Source: Sva-07 sp963747375
GTDB lineage: Bacteria > Actinomycetota > Acidimicrobiia > Acidimicrobiales > Ilumatobacteraceae
Direction of reading: 5' to 3'
Assembly (NCBI GenBank): GCA_963747375.1
Contig: CAVVFL010000007.1
Coordinates: forward strand, 186,001 to 250,000
DNA length: 64,000 nucleotides
Part shown: piece after piece, positions 16,591-27,969 of the stretch
Layout of the letters: each line of letters opens with the position of its first letter
Numbering within the stretch: position 1 is the stretch's first letter
Position numbers and translations under genes: made by a program
Notes under the pieces: model-generated
What the model was told of the DNA's origin: nothing
What the model saw: only the letters and a program-made list of their open reading frames with translations
Databases searched by the model: none

Positions 16591-17469
16591 TCAGGTCGGT
16601 TCGGCGAGCGGGGCGAGTGCGTCGGCGAGTGCGCCGACCGTCCACTTCGCAGGTTGTTCGACGGTGTCGGCCATCTCCCACGACTTCACCCGCTTGACCA
16701 CGCCACCCTGGGCGAAGAAGGTCTCGCCGGTGAACCGGCAGTCCGCGGTGCTCAGGTAGGCGACGAGCGGCGAGATGTTGGCCGGATCCCACTCGTCGAA
16801 GGCGCCGTCACGCGGCGTCATGATCTCCTCGAGGCCCGGCGTGGCGAGCGTCAACCGCGTGCGTGCCCCGGGGGCGATGCAGTTGCTGACGACGTCGTAG
16901 CGTGACAGCTCCTTCGCGGCGATCTGGCTGAACGTGGCGATGCCGGACTTGGCCGCGCCGTAGTTCGCCTGTCCGGGGTTCGAGAAGAGCCCGGACGTGC
17001 TCGAGGTGTGCACGAGGTTGCGGCGCTTGCCACGGCCTGCCTTGTGCTCCTCGCGCCAGTACGCCGCCGCCCACCGCGTCGGGGCGAAGTGTCCCTTGAG
17101 GTGCACGGCGATGACGGCATCCCACTCGGCCTCGGTCATGTTGACGATCACACGATCGCGAAGGATCCCGGCGTTGTTCACCAGGATGTCGAGGTCACCG
17201 AACGCTTCGATGGCGGCATTGACGAGGTGCTGGGCGCCTTCCCAATCGGCGACGTTGTCGGCGTTGGCGATCGCCTCTCCACCGAGCGCTCGGATCTCCG
17301 CGGCCACGTCCTCGGCCGGGGTCTGGTCACTCCCCTCACCGTCGTTGGCGCCACCGAGGTCGTTGACGACGACCTTCGCCCCCTCGTTCGCGAAGAACAG
17401 TGCGTGCTCGCGACCGATGCCCCGACCAGCGCCGGTGATGATCGCAACGCGTCCTTCGAGCGAAGTCAT
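16591..17469 (-). CDS. Short-chain dehydrogenase/reductase
   Basis: A 292-residue classical SDR. NAD(P) motif TGAGRGIG at about residues 12-19, VNDLGGAN, the NNAG motif, and the Ser..Tyr..Lys triad in HTSSTSGLFSNPGQANYGAA followed by KSG. The insert after the first strand and the long C-terminal tail resemble the SDR units of peroxisomal multifunctional enzyme type 2 and mycobacterial homologues, which act on acyl-CoA or steroid substrates. The specific substrate is not known. AAGGAG precedes the ATG at 17469. The gene stands alone, convergent with the SCP2 gene. Confidence 0.88.
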   Translation of the reverse strand: MTSLEGRVAIITGAGRGIGREHALFFANEGAKVVVNDLGGANDGEGSDQTPAEDVAAEIRALGGEAIANADNVADWEGAQHLVNAAIEAFGDLDILVNNAGILRDRVIVNMTEAEWDAVIAVHLKGHFAPTRWAAAYWREEHKAGRGKRRNLVHTSSTSGLFSNPGQANYGAAKSGIATFSQIAAKELSRYDVVSNCIAPGARTRLTLATPGLEEIMTPRDGAFDEWDPANISPLVAYLSTADCRFTGETFFAQGGVVKRVKSWEMADTVEQPAKWTVGALADALAPLAEPT

Positions 17470-17565
17470 GAGTGGCTCCTTGTCGACCTCGTGCCGGCAG
17501 GGTGCCGGGACAGTTCCGGAACCGTAGCGATCTGCGGGCAGCTGAGTCGATTCCCGTCGAGCGTC

Positions 17566-17588
17566 GACCGCGCCGCGTCTGCGCGGTC
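17566..17588 (-). terminator. Hairpin at the end of the MoxR operon
   Basis: GACCGCGC (17566-17573) pairs with GCGCGGTC (17581-17588) with a 7-nt loop, overlapping the stop codon of the last gene of the minus-strand operon. No T tract follows. Confidence 0.45.
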
Positions 17589-18147
17589 AGCGCACCTGTT
17601 CGTGCTCCGGCGGTCTGTTGGACGAACGCATCACGAGGATCAGCACCGTGAGTGCGACGAACCCGAGGACCGTCAGTACGACGCTGCCGGCCGCACGGCG
17701 CTCGTTCATGACCACGACGAGCGCATACATCGCGACCGTGGCGAGCACCACCCAGCCGCTGCGGCGCATCCATCGCAGCAGCACCGACCGATCGACGACG
17801 GCACCGATCGGCGTGACCGCCATCAGTGCAATGACGGTGTGGAACACGAACAGGCACAGCGCAAGTGCAACCACCCACGCGGTCATGGGACCGTCCGTGC
17901 TCGCCAGCCACTGCCACACCACGATCACCTCGACGACCGCGGCGGTGTGCGAGTCGGGGCGGACCACTGCGGCCACCGCGATGCCGACGACGAGAACGAG
18001 GACGATGTCGGTCTGACGTCCCGCCGCCAGCGCCGTGACCGTCGACGCTCCCGCTGCGGCGACCATGGCGATCGCACTGAGCGCCCATCGCTGCCACGAC
18101 ACCAGCGACATGCGGTCGATCCACGACTGGAGTTGGTCGACGTTCAT
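17587..18147 (-). CDS. Four-helix integral membrane protein, last gene of MoxR operon
   Basis: A 186-residue membrane protein starting MNVDQLQSWIDRMSLVSWQR. Several hydrophobic segments follow (WALSAIAMVAAAGASTVTAL; IVLVLVVGIAVAAVV; WVVALALCLFVFHTVIALMA; WVVLATVAMYALVVVM; VVLTVLGFVALTVLILVM). I do not recognise a family. The ATG overlaps the DUF58 stop (ATGA), which sets the start and places it in the same operon; by context it may work with the MoxR/DUF58 machinery. Confidence 0.75.
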   Translation of the reverse strand: MNVDQLQSWIDRMSLVSWQRWALSAIAMVAAAGASTVTALAAGRQTDIVLVLVVGIAVAAVVRPDSHTAAVVEVIVVWQWLASTDGPMTAWVVALALCLFVFHTVIALMAVTPIGAVVDRSVLLRWMRRSGWVVLATVAMYALVVVMNERRAAGSVVLTVLGFVALTVLILVMRSSNRPPEHEQVR

Positions 18148-19468
18148 CGCTGCAGCATCCGCGGTCCGGTCGATCGGCGAGCGACGTCGCGGATCACCTG
18201 ATCGAGGCTTCCCGGGCCGCGCCATTCGACGACGGGAATTCCTGCTGCCACCACGATTCGCAGCTCTCGACGACGTTCGAGCAGGCGGATCCGCCACGCC
18301 AGCGCGATGAACTGATCGTCGTGCCGTGTCACGTGGTCGGCGAGGGTGTCGACAACGATCACCGACAGGCCCTGGCGCCCCAGAGAAACGGCAAGATCCA
18401 GCGCGTCGGGCGAGACGAGGGTCGACAGCATCACCGTGATCTGGCCACCGACGATCCCCCGTGGTCGCGAGGCCGACGTGCGATGACCGGGACGACTGAC
18501 ATCGGATGGCCGAACACGGGCAAGCGTCTCGAGGATCCGGCGCAGCTGTGGGCGCCCCGACGCCGGCGGCACGGAGTGCGCAATCGCCGTTCCGACGACG
18601 CGAAGCGAGACTCGTTCGCCTCGGAGAGCGAAGTGCTCGGCGATCGCGCCGGCCCCCCGCACGGTTGCATCGAGACTCGAGGCGACGCCGTCGACACCCT
18701 CGCTCACGCCCAGATCGTCACTGGCGTCGACCACCAGCGCGATGTGGGTGTCGAGGTCGGCCCAGGTGGAGTTGACCTGCAACTCACCGGCGCGCACCGA
18801 TCGCTTCCAGTTGATCCGACGCATCCGGTCTCCGGCACGGAACTGGCGGATCCCGGCGAACTCGTTCCCCTCGCCCGCTCGGGACGATCGATGCAACCCG
18901 ACGAGACCATCGGAGGGACGAGCATTGCTCGAGGCGTCGAACACGGCCGGAAGGGGAAGTGTCGTCAGCGAATGTCGGTCCGTGGTGGTCGACCATCGAA
19001 ACGCCGCCCACGGAGTGGCCGCCACGACATGGACCGGCTCCACGGGTCGGATGCCCCAGCGGGTCGACCGCACGGCCACCTCCAGGCGTGCCGTACCGTC
19101 GACGCCCGCGGTCGTGGCGACTCCACTCGCCGGACGCATGTCGACCCACGGGGCAGCGTCGAGCGACGCGACGGCAACGTCGAGTTCGCCGACGCCCGAG
19201 ATCGTGCCCCGCCACGCAGTTGCCTCTCCCTCGCGGATCACTGCGTGCTCGACGTGGTCGTCGAACACCGGTGGCCGGCGCGGCCGGGTGAGCAGCGCCC
19301 AGGCCGTCACGACCGCGAAGGGAGTCGCGATCACGAGGAGGTCGGGGCGGCCCCAGATGAGCGCGCACGCGACCATCACGACGGCGCCGACGGCGCTGCG
19401 GAAGTACGCAACCGTCGGCCGCCATGGAACCTCGGGCGCCTCGGCGCCGAGAGCGGAAGTGGTGACCG

Positions 19469-19472
<4 letters not shown>
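18144..19472 (-). CDS. DUF58 protein
   Basis: A 442-residue DUF58 protein. Two membrane segments lie near the N-terminus (FRSAVGAVVMVACALIWG and LLVIATPFAVVTAWALL). The DUF58 signature GEGNEFAGIRQFRAGDRMRR followed by INWKRSVRAGELQVN is clear, and the region after it resembles a vWA-like fold (IALVVDAS). DUF58 proteins are regular partners of MoxR ATPases; roles in cell-envelope protein assembly have been proposed. The GTG at 19472 overlaps the MoxR stop (GTGA). A longer open frame to 19565 overlaps moxR and is not favoured. Confidence 0.88.
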
Positions 19473-20449
<977 letters not shown>

Positions 20450-20469
20450 GGGACCTCCTGGTCAGAGTC

Positions 20470-20497
20470 GGTCGATCACAGCTGGTCGATCACAGCT
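20470..20497. repeat. 14-bp tandem duplication
   Basis: GGTCGATCACAGCT occurs twice in tandem (20470-20483 and 20484-20497). It covers the stop codon of the small membrane-protein gene and part of the spacer before moxR. Confidence 0.7.
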
Positions 20498-20976
20498 GTT
20501 CGATCAACGTCAAGATGTGGTCGAGCGAGCGTGGCTGCGTGAGCATCTCGGCAGCGTCGGGATCGTCGATGAACGCGGACAGGTCGTCACCGATGACCGC
20601 GCGGGCGGATTCGGGATCCTTGGAGCGGTCGATGTTGTGCACGGCTCGGAGCTGATCGTCGACGAGGTCGACGAGAGTCGCTCGGAGATTGGCGAGCGAG
20701 ACGCCGTCGGGACGTCCGTAGGCGAGCCCGGTGCGAAGTCGCATGACGCGTCGATCGGCGCGCTCGGTCGGCGGCGGCGCCGGTCCGCTCGCCACCGCCG
20801 TCGAGCCGTGTGCCACGTCGACGAGGTCGGTGACGAACCAGACACCGACGCCGATCAGGCACACCGAGTGCGGTGACGAGGATCACGTCGGGACCCATGC
20901 CGGCGACGATCATGAGGAGCTCGACGGCGAGCGTGATGCCGACGATCGCAGCGACGGGGCGCATCCACGACCTCAC
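20490..20976 (-). CDS. Small membrane protein in MoxR operon (one frameshift)
   Basis: The first frame gives two hydrophobic segments (VAAIVGITLAVELLMIVAG and VILVTALG); near 20868 a one-base shift continues with CLIGVGVWFVTDLVD and a soluble tail (RLRTGLAYGRPDG, LVDDQLRAVHNIDRS, ending LDHILTLIEQL). The joined protein is about 160 residues. The GTG at 20976 overlaps the DUF4129 stop (GTGA). I do not recognise a family. Genes of this size and topology commonly lie between DUF4129 and MoxR genes. Confidence 0.65.
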
Positions 20977-21674
20977 GCTGTCGTCACGACCGTGCGGAGC
21001 CCTGGACGAAGGCCGTCATGAACCGCATCGAGTGCATCGATCGCGGCACGGCGCGAGTCCTCGCTCATCGAATGATCGGAGAATCTCGCTTCACGGTAGA
21101 GCGCTGCGAGTCGGGAGATCGCTGCTGGATCGACGTCGCACGACCCGAGGACGCGCTCGGTGAGTTCGGCCGACGTGTCGGCGGGATTCCGCCGAACTCC
21201 GGCGGCGATCACGGCGCCCTCGAGCCGCAGCCAACACTCGACGATCGCGTTGCGCGGGGCCCCGCGCTGGAGCGCTGCTCGTTGAGCTTCGGCATCCGCG
21301 GTGACGGCGGCCGCGACGTCGTCGAGGACGTCGAACTCCACGGACCGTCGTCGGCGGGGCCGACGCAGCCGCAGGGTGGGACGGTGTCGCCAGGCGAACC
21401 ATGCCGCAAGCGCTGCGCCAAGCGCCAGGCAGGCGTAGAACAGACTCCGCACGATCGCCTCGACGATCGGCGACACCTCTGCCGGCGACCGCTCGACCGT
21501 GCCGGTCTCGGCCGCGACCGGTGCGGGTTGCACGACCGACTGCTCGACGACCGGGTCGCGGGCGAACGACGGCGCGCCGTCGACCAACTCGACGCCGCCG
21601 GCCGTGGCGATCGCGGCGAAGAGCACCGCGAGGATCGAGCCGATCACCACCGCGGTCGCTGCTCTCCGGTCCAC
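20973..21674 (-). CDS. DUF4129-type membrane protein, first gene of MoxR operon
   Basis: A 233-residue protein with an N-terminal membrane segment (TAVVIGSILAVLFAAIATAGG), a periplasm-facing loop, a second segment (IVRSLFYACLALGAALAAWFAW) and a cytoplasmic DUF4129-like domain (APRNAIVECWLRLEGAVIAAG, TSAELTERVL, ISRLAALYREARFS). This C-terminal domain is a regular companion of MoxR/DUF58. The start is GTG 21674, set by a leaderless -10 box TAGTGT (21681-21686) 6 nt upstream. It heads the operon that runs to 17587 through GTGA/ATGA couplings. Confidence 0.8.
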   Translation of the reverse strand: MDRRAATAVVIGSILAVLFAAIATAGGVELVDGAPSFARDPVVEQSVVQPAPVAAETGTVERSPAEVSPIVEAIVRSLFYACLALGAALAAWFAWRHRPTLRLRRPRRRRSVEFDVLDDVAAAVTADAEAQRAALQRGAPRNAIVECWLRLEGAVIAAGVRRNPADTSAELTERVLGSCDVDPAAISRLAALYREARFSDHSMSEDSRRAAIDALDAVHDGLRPGLRTVVTTA

Positions 21675-21680
21675 TGCCGC

Positions 21681-21686
21681 ACACTA
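21681..21686 (-). promoter_or_regulatory. -10 box of MoxR operon (leaderless)
   Basis: TAGTGT on the minus strand, 6 nt from the GTG at 21674. Confidence 0.45.
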
Positions 21687-21772
21687 CTGCCGCCGCGCAA
21701 TCCGGTCCGATTTGGGTGAGCGCAGATCGCCACGACCGACGTGATGGCTCACGCAAGACCGGGCGATGTGGC

Positions 21773-23948
21773 TCAGAGGAAGATGAGGTCGACGCCGGTG
21801 CCGCGGGGGAAGGTGGCGCCGGCCTGCACCTCGTCACCGTTGACCGAGGCCGACACGAAGGTGCCCTCGGTCGTGCCCAGCAGGCTGTTCACGGCGTAAC
21901 CCGCAGCGGCAAGCGTCTCTTGGGCCTGCGGATAGGTCTGGCCGGTCAGGTCGGGGAAGGCCACGAGGTCGGGGCCCTTGGAGATCCGCACCGTCACGGT
22001 GCCACCGCGCTCGACCGGCGTGGTCGGCGGTGGATCCTGCGAGACGACGCGACCCACCTCGATCGTGCCACTGAATTCGTCCTCGCCGCGGGCGATGACC
22101 AACTGGACTCCGCCGAGGGCGGCTGTGGCCTCGTCGAGGGTGAGATTCGTGAGGTCGGGTGCCGGGCGCGGGGCCGGCCCGAGCGACACCGTCAATTCGA
22201 TGATGGTGTCGGGCAGCACCTGCGCCCCCGCGATCAGCGACGGGTTCTCCTGGACCTGCCATCGGATGATCGCGCCGGCGGGCACGTCCTCGGAGAATTC
22301 GGGCGTCACCTCGACGGGGACGAGCCGCAGATCGGTGAGCGTGGTCTGGGCGTCGGCGATCGCCATGCCTGCGAGCTCGGGGATGGTGCGGAGTTCGGGG
22401 CCGTCGCTGACGTAGATGACGAAGGTCGCACCTTCGTCGAGCAGTTCGCCGGCAGCCGGGATCGTGCGCACCACGTGGTCGACCTCGGGCACCTCGTCGC
22501 TGCGTTCACGGTTCGTCTCGATCACCCAGTCGTTGCCCGACACCTCGTTGAGCGCAACGGCCTGTTCGACGCCGACGAGGTCGGGGACCTCGTAGGACTT
22601 GGTACGCAGCAACAGGAACCCGGCGACGCCGAGCGCGGCGATCCCGGCGATCACGACGAGGCCGATGGCGATGTACCTGCCCCACGGACGCGACTGCTTC
22701 TCGTCGTCATAGATCGTTCCCGACGGCGTCGGGTCGATGACGTCCATCTGGACGGTCGGTGGCGTCGTTGCGACCGCGGCCGCAGCAGCGGCCGCTGCGG
22801 GCAACTGCTCGGTCGGGGCGACATCGGCGACCTCGTCGGGGTTCGGGGCGGAGAACCCGGCGGACGCCGTGGGTTCGTCCGCGATGTCCGTCAGGAGGAT
22901 CAGCGGCGCGCCGGCATCGACCGGCGAATCGTCGCTGGACTCGTCGACGGGTGGAGCGTCCTCGGCCACGCTCGGCCGTCTCCTGCGTCGGCGAGGTGTC
23001 GGCATCGGCATCGCGCTCGGCCTGGCGCTGGATCATCGATGCACCGAACAGGCTCGACGCCATGATCGGAATCGGTTCGGGCCGTGGAAGCTTCTCCGCC
23101 GCCTGGACGAGTGCGGTTGCGAACTCGGCCGCCGTCCAGCGATCCTCGCCGTCAGGACGCCCGGCCCGTTCGAGCACCGCTGCGAGCGAACCCATGTCGG
23201 CGGTGACCGGCATGAGCTTGCCGACGCGTGCCGACAGCGTCGACACCGTCGAGTCGCCGGCGAAGGGCACCTTGCCGGTGATCGCCTCGATGAGGCACAA
23301 CGACAGCGCGTACACATCGGTCTTGTCGTCGACCTCCAGGCGGAGTGCCTGCTCGGGAGACGCATAGCGGGCGACGTGCGTGGCGAGGGTGGCGCGCTCC
23401 GCCCACGAGTCGGCGCCGAGCAGTTCGGCCATCGCGAAGTCGACGATCCGCAGACGAGCGTCGTCGCCGAACACCAGCTTCGACGGGGTCAACTCGGTGT
23501 GGATCACGCCGCTGGAGTGAGCGGCGTCGAGCGCCCGGCACGCCTCGAGGCCGACCACGAGCGCCTGCGACGGCTCGAGGAGCCGCCCTCGGTCGAAGAG
23601 ATCGCGAAGGCTGCCGCCGCCGAGGTACTCGACCACCCAGAACACGGTGGTCTCGCCGAACAGATCGATCTCGCCCCAGTCGAGGACCTTGGCGATGTTC
23701 GGATGCGACAACGACATGGCGATGTCGACCTGTCGGCGGAAGTCGTCACGGAAGGCGGCGTGCAGCGCCCGTTCCGGCCTGACGATCTTCAACGTGACCG
23801 GGATGTCGTCGGCGACATCGATGGCCTCGACGATGATCGTGTTCGCGCCGGACGACACGACGTTGACGATGCGGTACCGATCGGTGACCACTCGGCCGAC
23901 GAGACGGTCGCCGCTCGTCTCGTTCGGGTCCGTCATCTCGTCGCTCAC
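21773..23948 (-). CDS. PASTA-domain Ser/Thr kinase homologue with degraded catalytic motifs (pseudokinase; one frameshift)
   Basis: Kinase-like domain at residues 25-290, a Pro/Ala-rich juxtamembrane stretch, one membrane segment (IAIGLVVIAGIAALGVAGFLLL) and four extracellular PASTA repeats (starting VPDLVGVEQ, IPELAGMAI, APDLTNLTL, FPDLTGQTY). This is PknB architecture. The catalytic residues are not: HRDLKPxN is HTELTPSK (H150, T151, E152, T154, K157), DFG is DFA (170-172), and the Gly-loop is SSGANTII. Lys54 (VTLK) remains. It is therefore probably a pseudokinase that senses peptidoglycan or lipid II fragments and works through a partner. A one-base frameshift near 22985 lies in the low-complexity linker. 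A TAGCGT box (23958-23963) precedes the GTG at 23948 by 9 nt. Confidence 0.85.
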
Positions 23949-23957
23949 AGCCCCGAA

Positions 23958-23963
23958 ACGCTA
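23958..23963 (-). promoter_or_regulatory. -10 box of PASTA pseudokinase gene (leaderless)
   Basis: TAGCGT on the minus strand, 9 nt from the GTG at 23948. Confidence 0.45.
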
Positions 23964-24004
23964 CCGCCTGCACATCTGGCGCCGACGGCAGGCATCATGG
24001 AGAG

Positions 24005-24586
24005 GTGAGCGATCAACACGACACCGCCGTCGACACGATTGCCGGCGCAGCGATCGAACAGCAGCCCGACGCCGTCGAGCCGGCCGACACCCAGCCGCCC
24101 CCCAAGCGCAGGTTCGATCGAGGCCTGTTCGTCGCCAGCCTGGTGATCGCGTGTGGATTGATCCTGATCATCTTCGGGTTCACCTCGGCGATCACCGGAT
24201 CCGACGGCATCGACCGGCCCGAGGCCATCGAGTCGGTGCAGCCCGTCGAGAACGCCGTCCAGGTACTCCAGCAGGATCAGATCATCGTCGATCTGGTCGC
24301 GGGATACGAGGCCCGACTGGTGCTCGACGGCGTCGAACTGCCCACCACGGTGATCGGCCAGTCCGACGTCGACCCCGACGTGCAGGCCCAGCCGGGCCAG
24401 CAGATCGACCTGCCGACCACCGCCGTGTTCGACCCGGGCAACGCGGTCATCTCGTTCCAACCGGTCGAGGGTGCCCTCATCGAAACGCTCACGCAGGGCA
24501 AGCACGAGGCCACCGTCTACTTCTGGAAGGTCGAGGAAGGGCCCGACCAGGCCAGCACCTACAGCTGGACGTTCGAAGTCATCTGA
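24005..24586 (+). CDS. Single-pass membrane protein of unknown function
   Basis: A 193-residue protein: a polar N-terminus rich in Asp/Pro, one membrane segment (GLFVASLVIACGLILIIFGF, about residues 40-60) and an extracytoplasmic domain with regular strands (ARLVLDGVELPTTVIGQSDV, NAVISFQPVEG, EATVYFWKVEEG, YSWTFEVI). The fold looks all-beta. I do not recognise the family. The GTG start at 24005 directly follows GGAGAG. It is divergent from the PASTA pseudokinase gene and shares its control region, which hints at a related envelope role. Confidence 0.7.
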   Translation: MSDQHDTAVDTIAGAAIEQQPDAVEPADTQPPPKRRFDRGLFVASLVIACGLILIIFGFTSAITGSDGIDRPEAIESVQPVENAVQVLQQDQIIVDLVAGYEARLVLDGVELPTTVIGQSDVDPDVQAQPGQQIDLPTTAVFDPGNAVISFQPVEGALIETLTQGKHEATVYFWKVEEGPDQASTYSWTFEVI

Positions 24587-24599
24587 ACCTCGCCGTCGA

Positions 24600-26677
24600 T
24601 CACGGAAGTTCGCCGGTGGCGAGGAGGTGCTCGAAGCCGACGTCGTCGAGGATCGGAACGCCGAGCGACTCGGCCTTGGTCAACTTGCTCGCACCGGGCG
24701 ACTCGCCGACCACCAGCGCAAGCGTCTTCTTGCTCACGCTGCCCGGGCTCTTTCCACCACGGGACGTGATCGCCTCCTCTGCCGCCTCGCGGTTGTAGCC
24801 CGCGAGCGTGCCGGTGACCACCACGGTCTTCCCCTCGAGCGTCTGGGGGATCGCAGCGCGGGCCGCCGCGGCCGCTTCGGCAGCACCGGGATCACCGAAG
24901 CTCACGCCGGCGGCTCGGAGGCGGTCGACGTAGGCGCGGTTCGCGTCCTGGTCGAACCATGACACGATCGTGCCGGCGATGACTGCGCCGACACCTTCGA
25001 CGGCGGCGAGTTCCTCCTGCGACTTCGACATGATCGCATCGAGGGTGTGGAACGCATTCGTGAGCGCGAGCGACGCGGCCGGGCCGAGGTGGCGAATGCC
25101 GAGCGCCGTCAGCAGCTTCGGGAGGGGCCGCGTCGTCGACGCCGCGATCTCGTCGACGAGATTCTGTGCACTCGTCGGCCCGACACGGTCGAGCGACACC
25201 AGTTGCTCGACGGTCAACGTGTAGAGATCGGCAGGATCGTGCACCAGATCGGCGGCGGTGAGCTTTTCGACCATCTGCTCACCGAGGCCCTCGATGTCCA
25301 TCGCGCCGCGTGACGCGAAGTAGGCGATCTTCTGATCTCGTTGGGCCGGACAGTCGGGCGCGACGCATCGGGTGTCGGCCTCGCCCTCCGGGCGCACCAA
25401 CGGGTTGGCGCACCGAGGGCAGTGCGTGGGGAACACCCACGGTTCACTGTCGGCGGGGCGCATCGACAGCACCGGTCCGACGACCTCGGGAATCACGTCG
25501 CCGGCCTTGCGTACCACCACCGTGTCGCCGGGCCGCACGTCCTTGAGCGCCACCTGATCCTGGTTGTGCAGCGTCGCCATGCCGACGGTCGACCCGCCGA
25601 CGAACACCGGCTCGAGCACGGCGAACGGTGTCGCCCGACCGGTACGCCCGACCGACACCATGATGTCGAGCAGTTTCGTCGTGCGTTCCTCCGGCGGGAA
25701 CTTGAACGCGATCGCCCAGCGCGGAGCTCGTGAGGTGACGCCGAGGCGGTCTCGCTGGCCGGCGTCGTCGACCTTCACGACCACACCGTCGATCTCGTAG
25801 TCGAGGTCGTGGCGATGCTCCTGCCAGTACCCGCAGTGTGCGATCACGTCGTCGATCGTCGTGAACGACCGGAGGTGGTCGTTGATGCGGAATCCCAGCT
25901 GCCTCGGCGAACTCGAGGGCGGCAACATGACTCGTGAAGTCGGGCCCACCGACGACCTCGCCGAGCTGATAGCCCCAGAACGACAGGTTGCGGCTCGCCG
26001 TCACGGCTGGGTCCTTCTGGCGCAGACTTCCGGCGGCGGAGTTCCTCGGGTTGACGAACGCCTTCTCGCCCGCCGCCACGGCGCGCTCGTTGAGCTGCTC
26101 GAAGCTCGAACGGGTCATGTAGACCTCGCCGCGCATCTCGAACACCGACGGCACGGTCGACGACACCCGGTCCAGCGGTGAGCTGGGTCGGCACGTCGGC
26201 GATCGTCGCGACGTTGGCCGTGACGTCCTCGCCGACTCGTCCGTCACCTCGTGTGGCTGCTTGGACGAAGCGGCCGTCCTCGTACCGCAAGCTGATGGCG
26301 AGCCCGTCGAACTTCAGCTCGCAGACGAACGTCGGCGTCTCGCCGTCGAGCCCCTTCACGACGCGCTCGGCCCATGCCCGCAACTCGTCGGCGTCCATCG
26401 CGTTGTCGAGGCTCATCATCGGCACCCGGTGGGTGACCGGCGAGAACGTTGCACTGATCGCCCCACCGACCTGATGGCTCGGCGACGTGTCGTCCTCCAA
26501 CTCAGGGTGTTCGGCTTCGATCCGACGCAACTCGCGAACGAGCGCGTCGTAGTCGGCGTCGCTGATCTCGGGATCGTCGAGCGTGTGATAGCGCTCGTTG
26601 TGGTGGGCGATCTCCGCCCGCAGCGCGTCGACCCTCGACGCAGGATCGCTCTCGTTCGCCGAGTCGTTCGCAGTCAT
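24600..26677 (-). CDS. ligA: NAD+-dependent DNA ligase (two frameshifts)
   Basis: LigA seals nicks in DNA using NAD+. Three frames join to a full-length enzyme: the Ia and adenylation domains (YHTLDDPEISDADYDALVR; catalytic Lys in CELKFDGLA), a middle part (MRGEVYMTRSSFEQLNER, NPRNSAAGSLRQKDP), then OB fold (SVGRTGRATPFAVLEPV), Cys4 zinc finger (CPRCANP and CVAPDCPAQ), helix-hairpin-helix repeats (AMDIEGLGEQMVEKL) and a C-terminal BRCT domain (GKTVVVTGTLAGYNREAAEE). Breaks near 26165 and 25900 each need removal of one base. LigA is essential in bacteria, so these are surely sequence errors. A TAACCT box (26687-26692) lies 9 nt before the ATG. Confidence 0.93.
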
Positions 26678-26686
26678 CGTTGGCTG

Positions 26687-26692
26687 AGGTTA
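26687..26692 (-). promoter_or_regulatory. -10 box of ligA (leaderless)
   Basis: TAACCT on the minus strand, 9 nt from the ligA ATG at 26677, with no ribosome site in between. Confidence 0.45.
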
Positions 26693-26747
26693 CGGCGTCG
26701 CACCCGACAGTCGAATCGTTCGGAGGTTCGTCACCCGGGCGTGTTCG

Positions 26748-27806
26748 TCAGGCGCCGAGAGCGAACCGGGTCGCCGCCGACTGATCCTTGACTCGTTTGC
26801 CGACCTCGCCCGTCAGACGGGCGATCCCACGGGCGACCGAGACCGAGTGCGACGCGAGACCGCACTGCGGTGACACCAGACTGCGCCGACGCAGCTGCAC
26901 CGGATCGCAGCCGCGCTGGACGAGACCACACCACAGGTCGCTGAGTTCGCGCCACGGTCGATCGGGCTGGGAACGAACGGGGCCATCGGTCGGCACCACG
27001 CCCCACGCGACGATGCCGCCGTCGTCGATGAACCGGGTCAGATACCCTGCCCAGTCGAGCAGCTCCGCAGAGACCGGCACCGAGATCACGCCGGGGCCCG
27101 ACGCCAGCAGCGTCGCCACATCGCACGGCGCGCAGCAGTGAATTCCCGTGAGCGTGGTGGTCGGCAGCGCGGCCATGGCGTTCGACATCCGGTCGACCGC
27201 CTCGTCGGGAGGGATCGGGAACCCGGGCGACATCAGGTCTCCCAGCCAGGGCTCGTCGAGCACGACCATCTGCGGCGAGTTGGGCAGAGCGGCCGTGACG
27301 GCGCCGGACAATTCGATCAACGACGACCGGACGCTCGCGCTCGCGAGTTCGAACGCTGCTCGGCGATCGAGCCCGGCACGCTCCAACGCGACGCCGAGCG
27401 TCACCGGGCCGACGAACTGCCACTTCACGGCGGCACCGTCGAGTCGGATCTTGCCGGCGAGATCGAGGAACGCCCGAAACCCGGCGAACCCGTCGGTGTC
27501 GAGCAGTGCGCCGCTGGCGACGTCGCTCGAAGCGACACCCGGGGCGTTGCGGTCGTCGATGGCGACGAGTCCCGACGCGTCGAGGCTGAGGCCCGCAAGC
27601 GCCACCGTTGCCTGCCCGAGCATGGTCTCGACGATCGAGCGGCCCGGGAGCGACGGGATCGTGGCGATGTCGAACTCGCCGATGGCGAACGCCGCAGCCG
27701 CCGCCGGGTCCCGGTGCGGGAGGCTGCCACACCCGACGAGGGCGCCGTCGGCGAACGGCGACGCCACGACGCCGCGAACGGAAGTCGTCGATCGAATGCT
27801 GGTCAT
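26748..27806 (-). CDS. MetE C-terminal-like (cobalamin-independent methionine synthase superfamily) protein
   Basis: A 352-residue TIM-barrel protein of the UROD/MetE superfamily. Zinc-ligand-like residues are present: H-x-C in LTGIHCCAPCD and a later Cys in VSPQCGLASHS, the same order as in MetE. It lacks the long N-terminal half of true MetE. In Mycobacterium the homologue (Rv3015c) is likewise next to ligA and is annotated as methionine-synthase-like, but its reaction is not settled. The ATG at 27806 is preceded by GGGGAGGTG, a strong ribosome site; the longer frame to 27890 has no such support. Confidence 0.8.
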   Translation of the reverse strand: MTSIRSTTSVRGVVASPFADGALVGCGSLPHRDPAAAAAFAIGEFDIATIPSLPGRSIVETMLGQATVALAGLSLDASGLVAIDDRNAPGVASSDVASGALLDTDGFAGFRAFLDLAGKIRLDGAAVKWQFVGPVTLGVALERAGLDRRAAFELASASVRSSLIELSGAVTAALPNSPQMVVLDEPWLGDLMSPGFPIPPDEAVDRMSNAMAALPTTTLTGIHCCAPCDVATLLASGPGVISVPVSAELLDWAGYLTRFIDDGGIVAWGVVPTDGPVRSQPDRPWRELSDLWCGLVQRGCDPVQLRRRSLVSPQCGLASHSVSVARGIARLTGEVGKRVKDQSAATRFALGA

Positions 27807-27969
27807 GTCGTCACCTCCCCATGATCGTCGGAACAACTCTGTCACCCCGGCGTGTGGAATTCCGGGATCCGACATCGTCCCACGCGACATGCGCCCAGAC
27901 CGAATTCTGAACCGGGCGAGTGAACGTGTTCACGTCGTGTTCATACGAGTTACGCGGCAACATGGAGAG

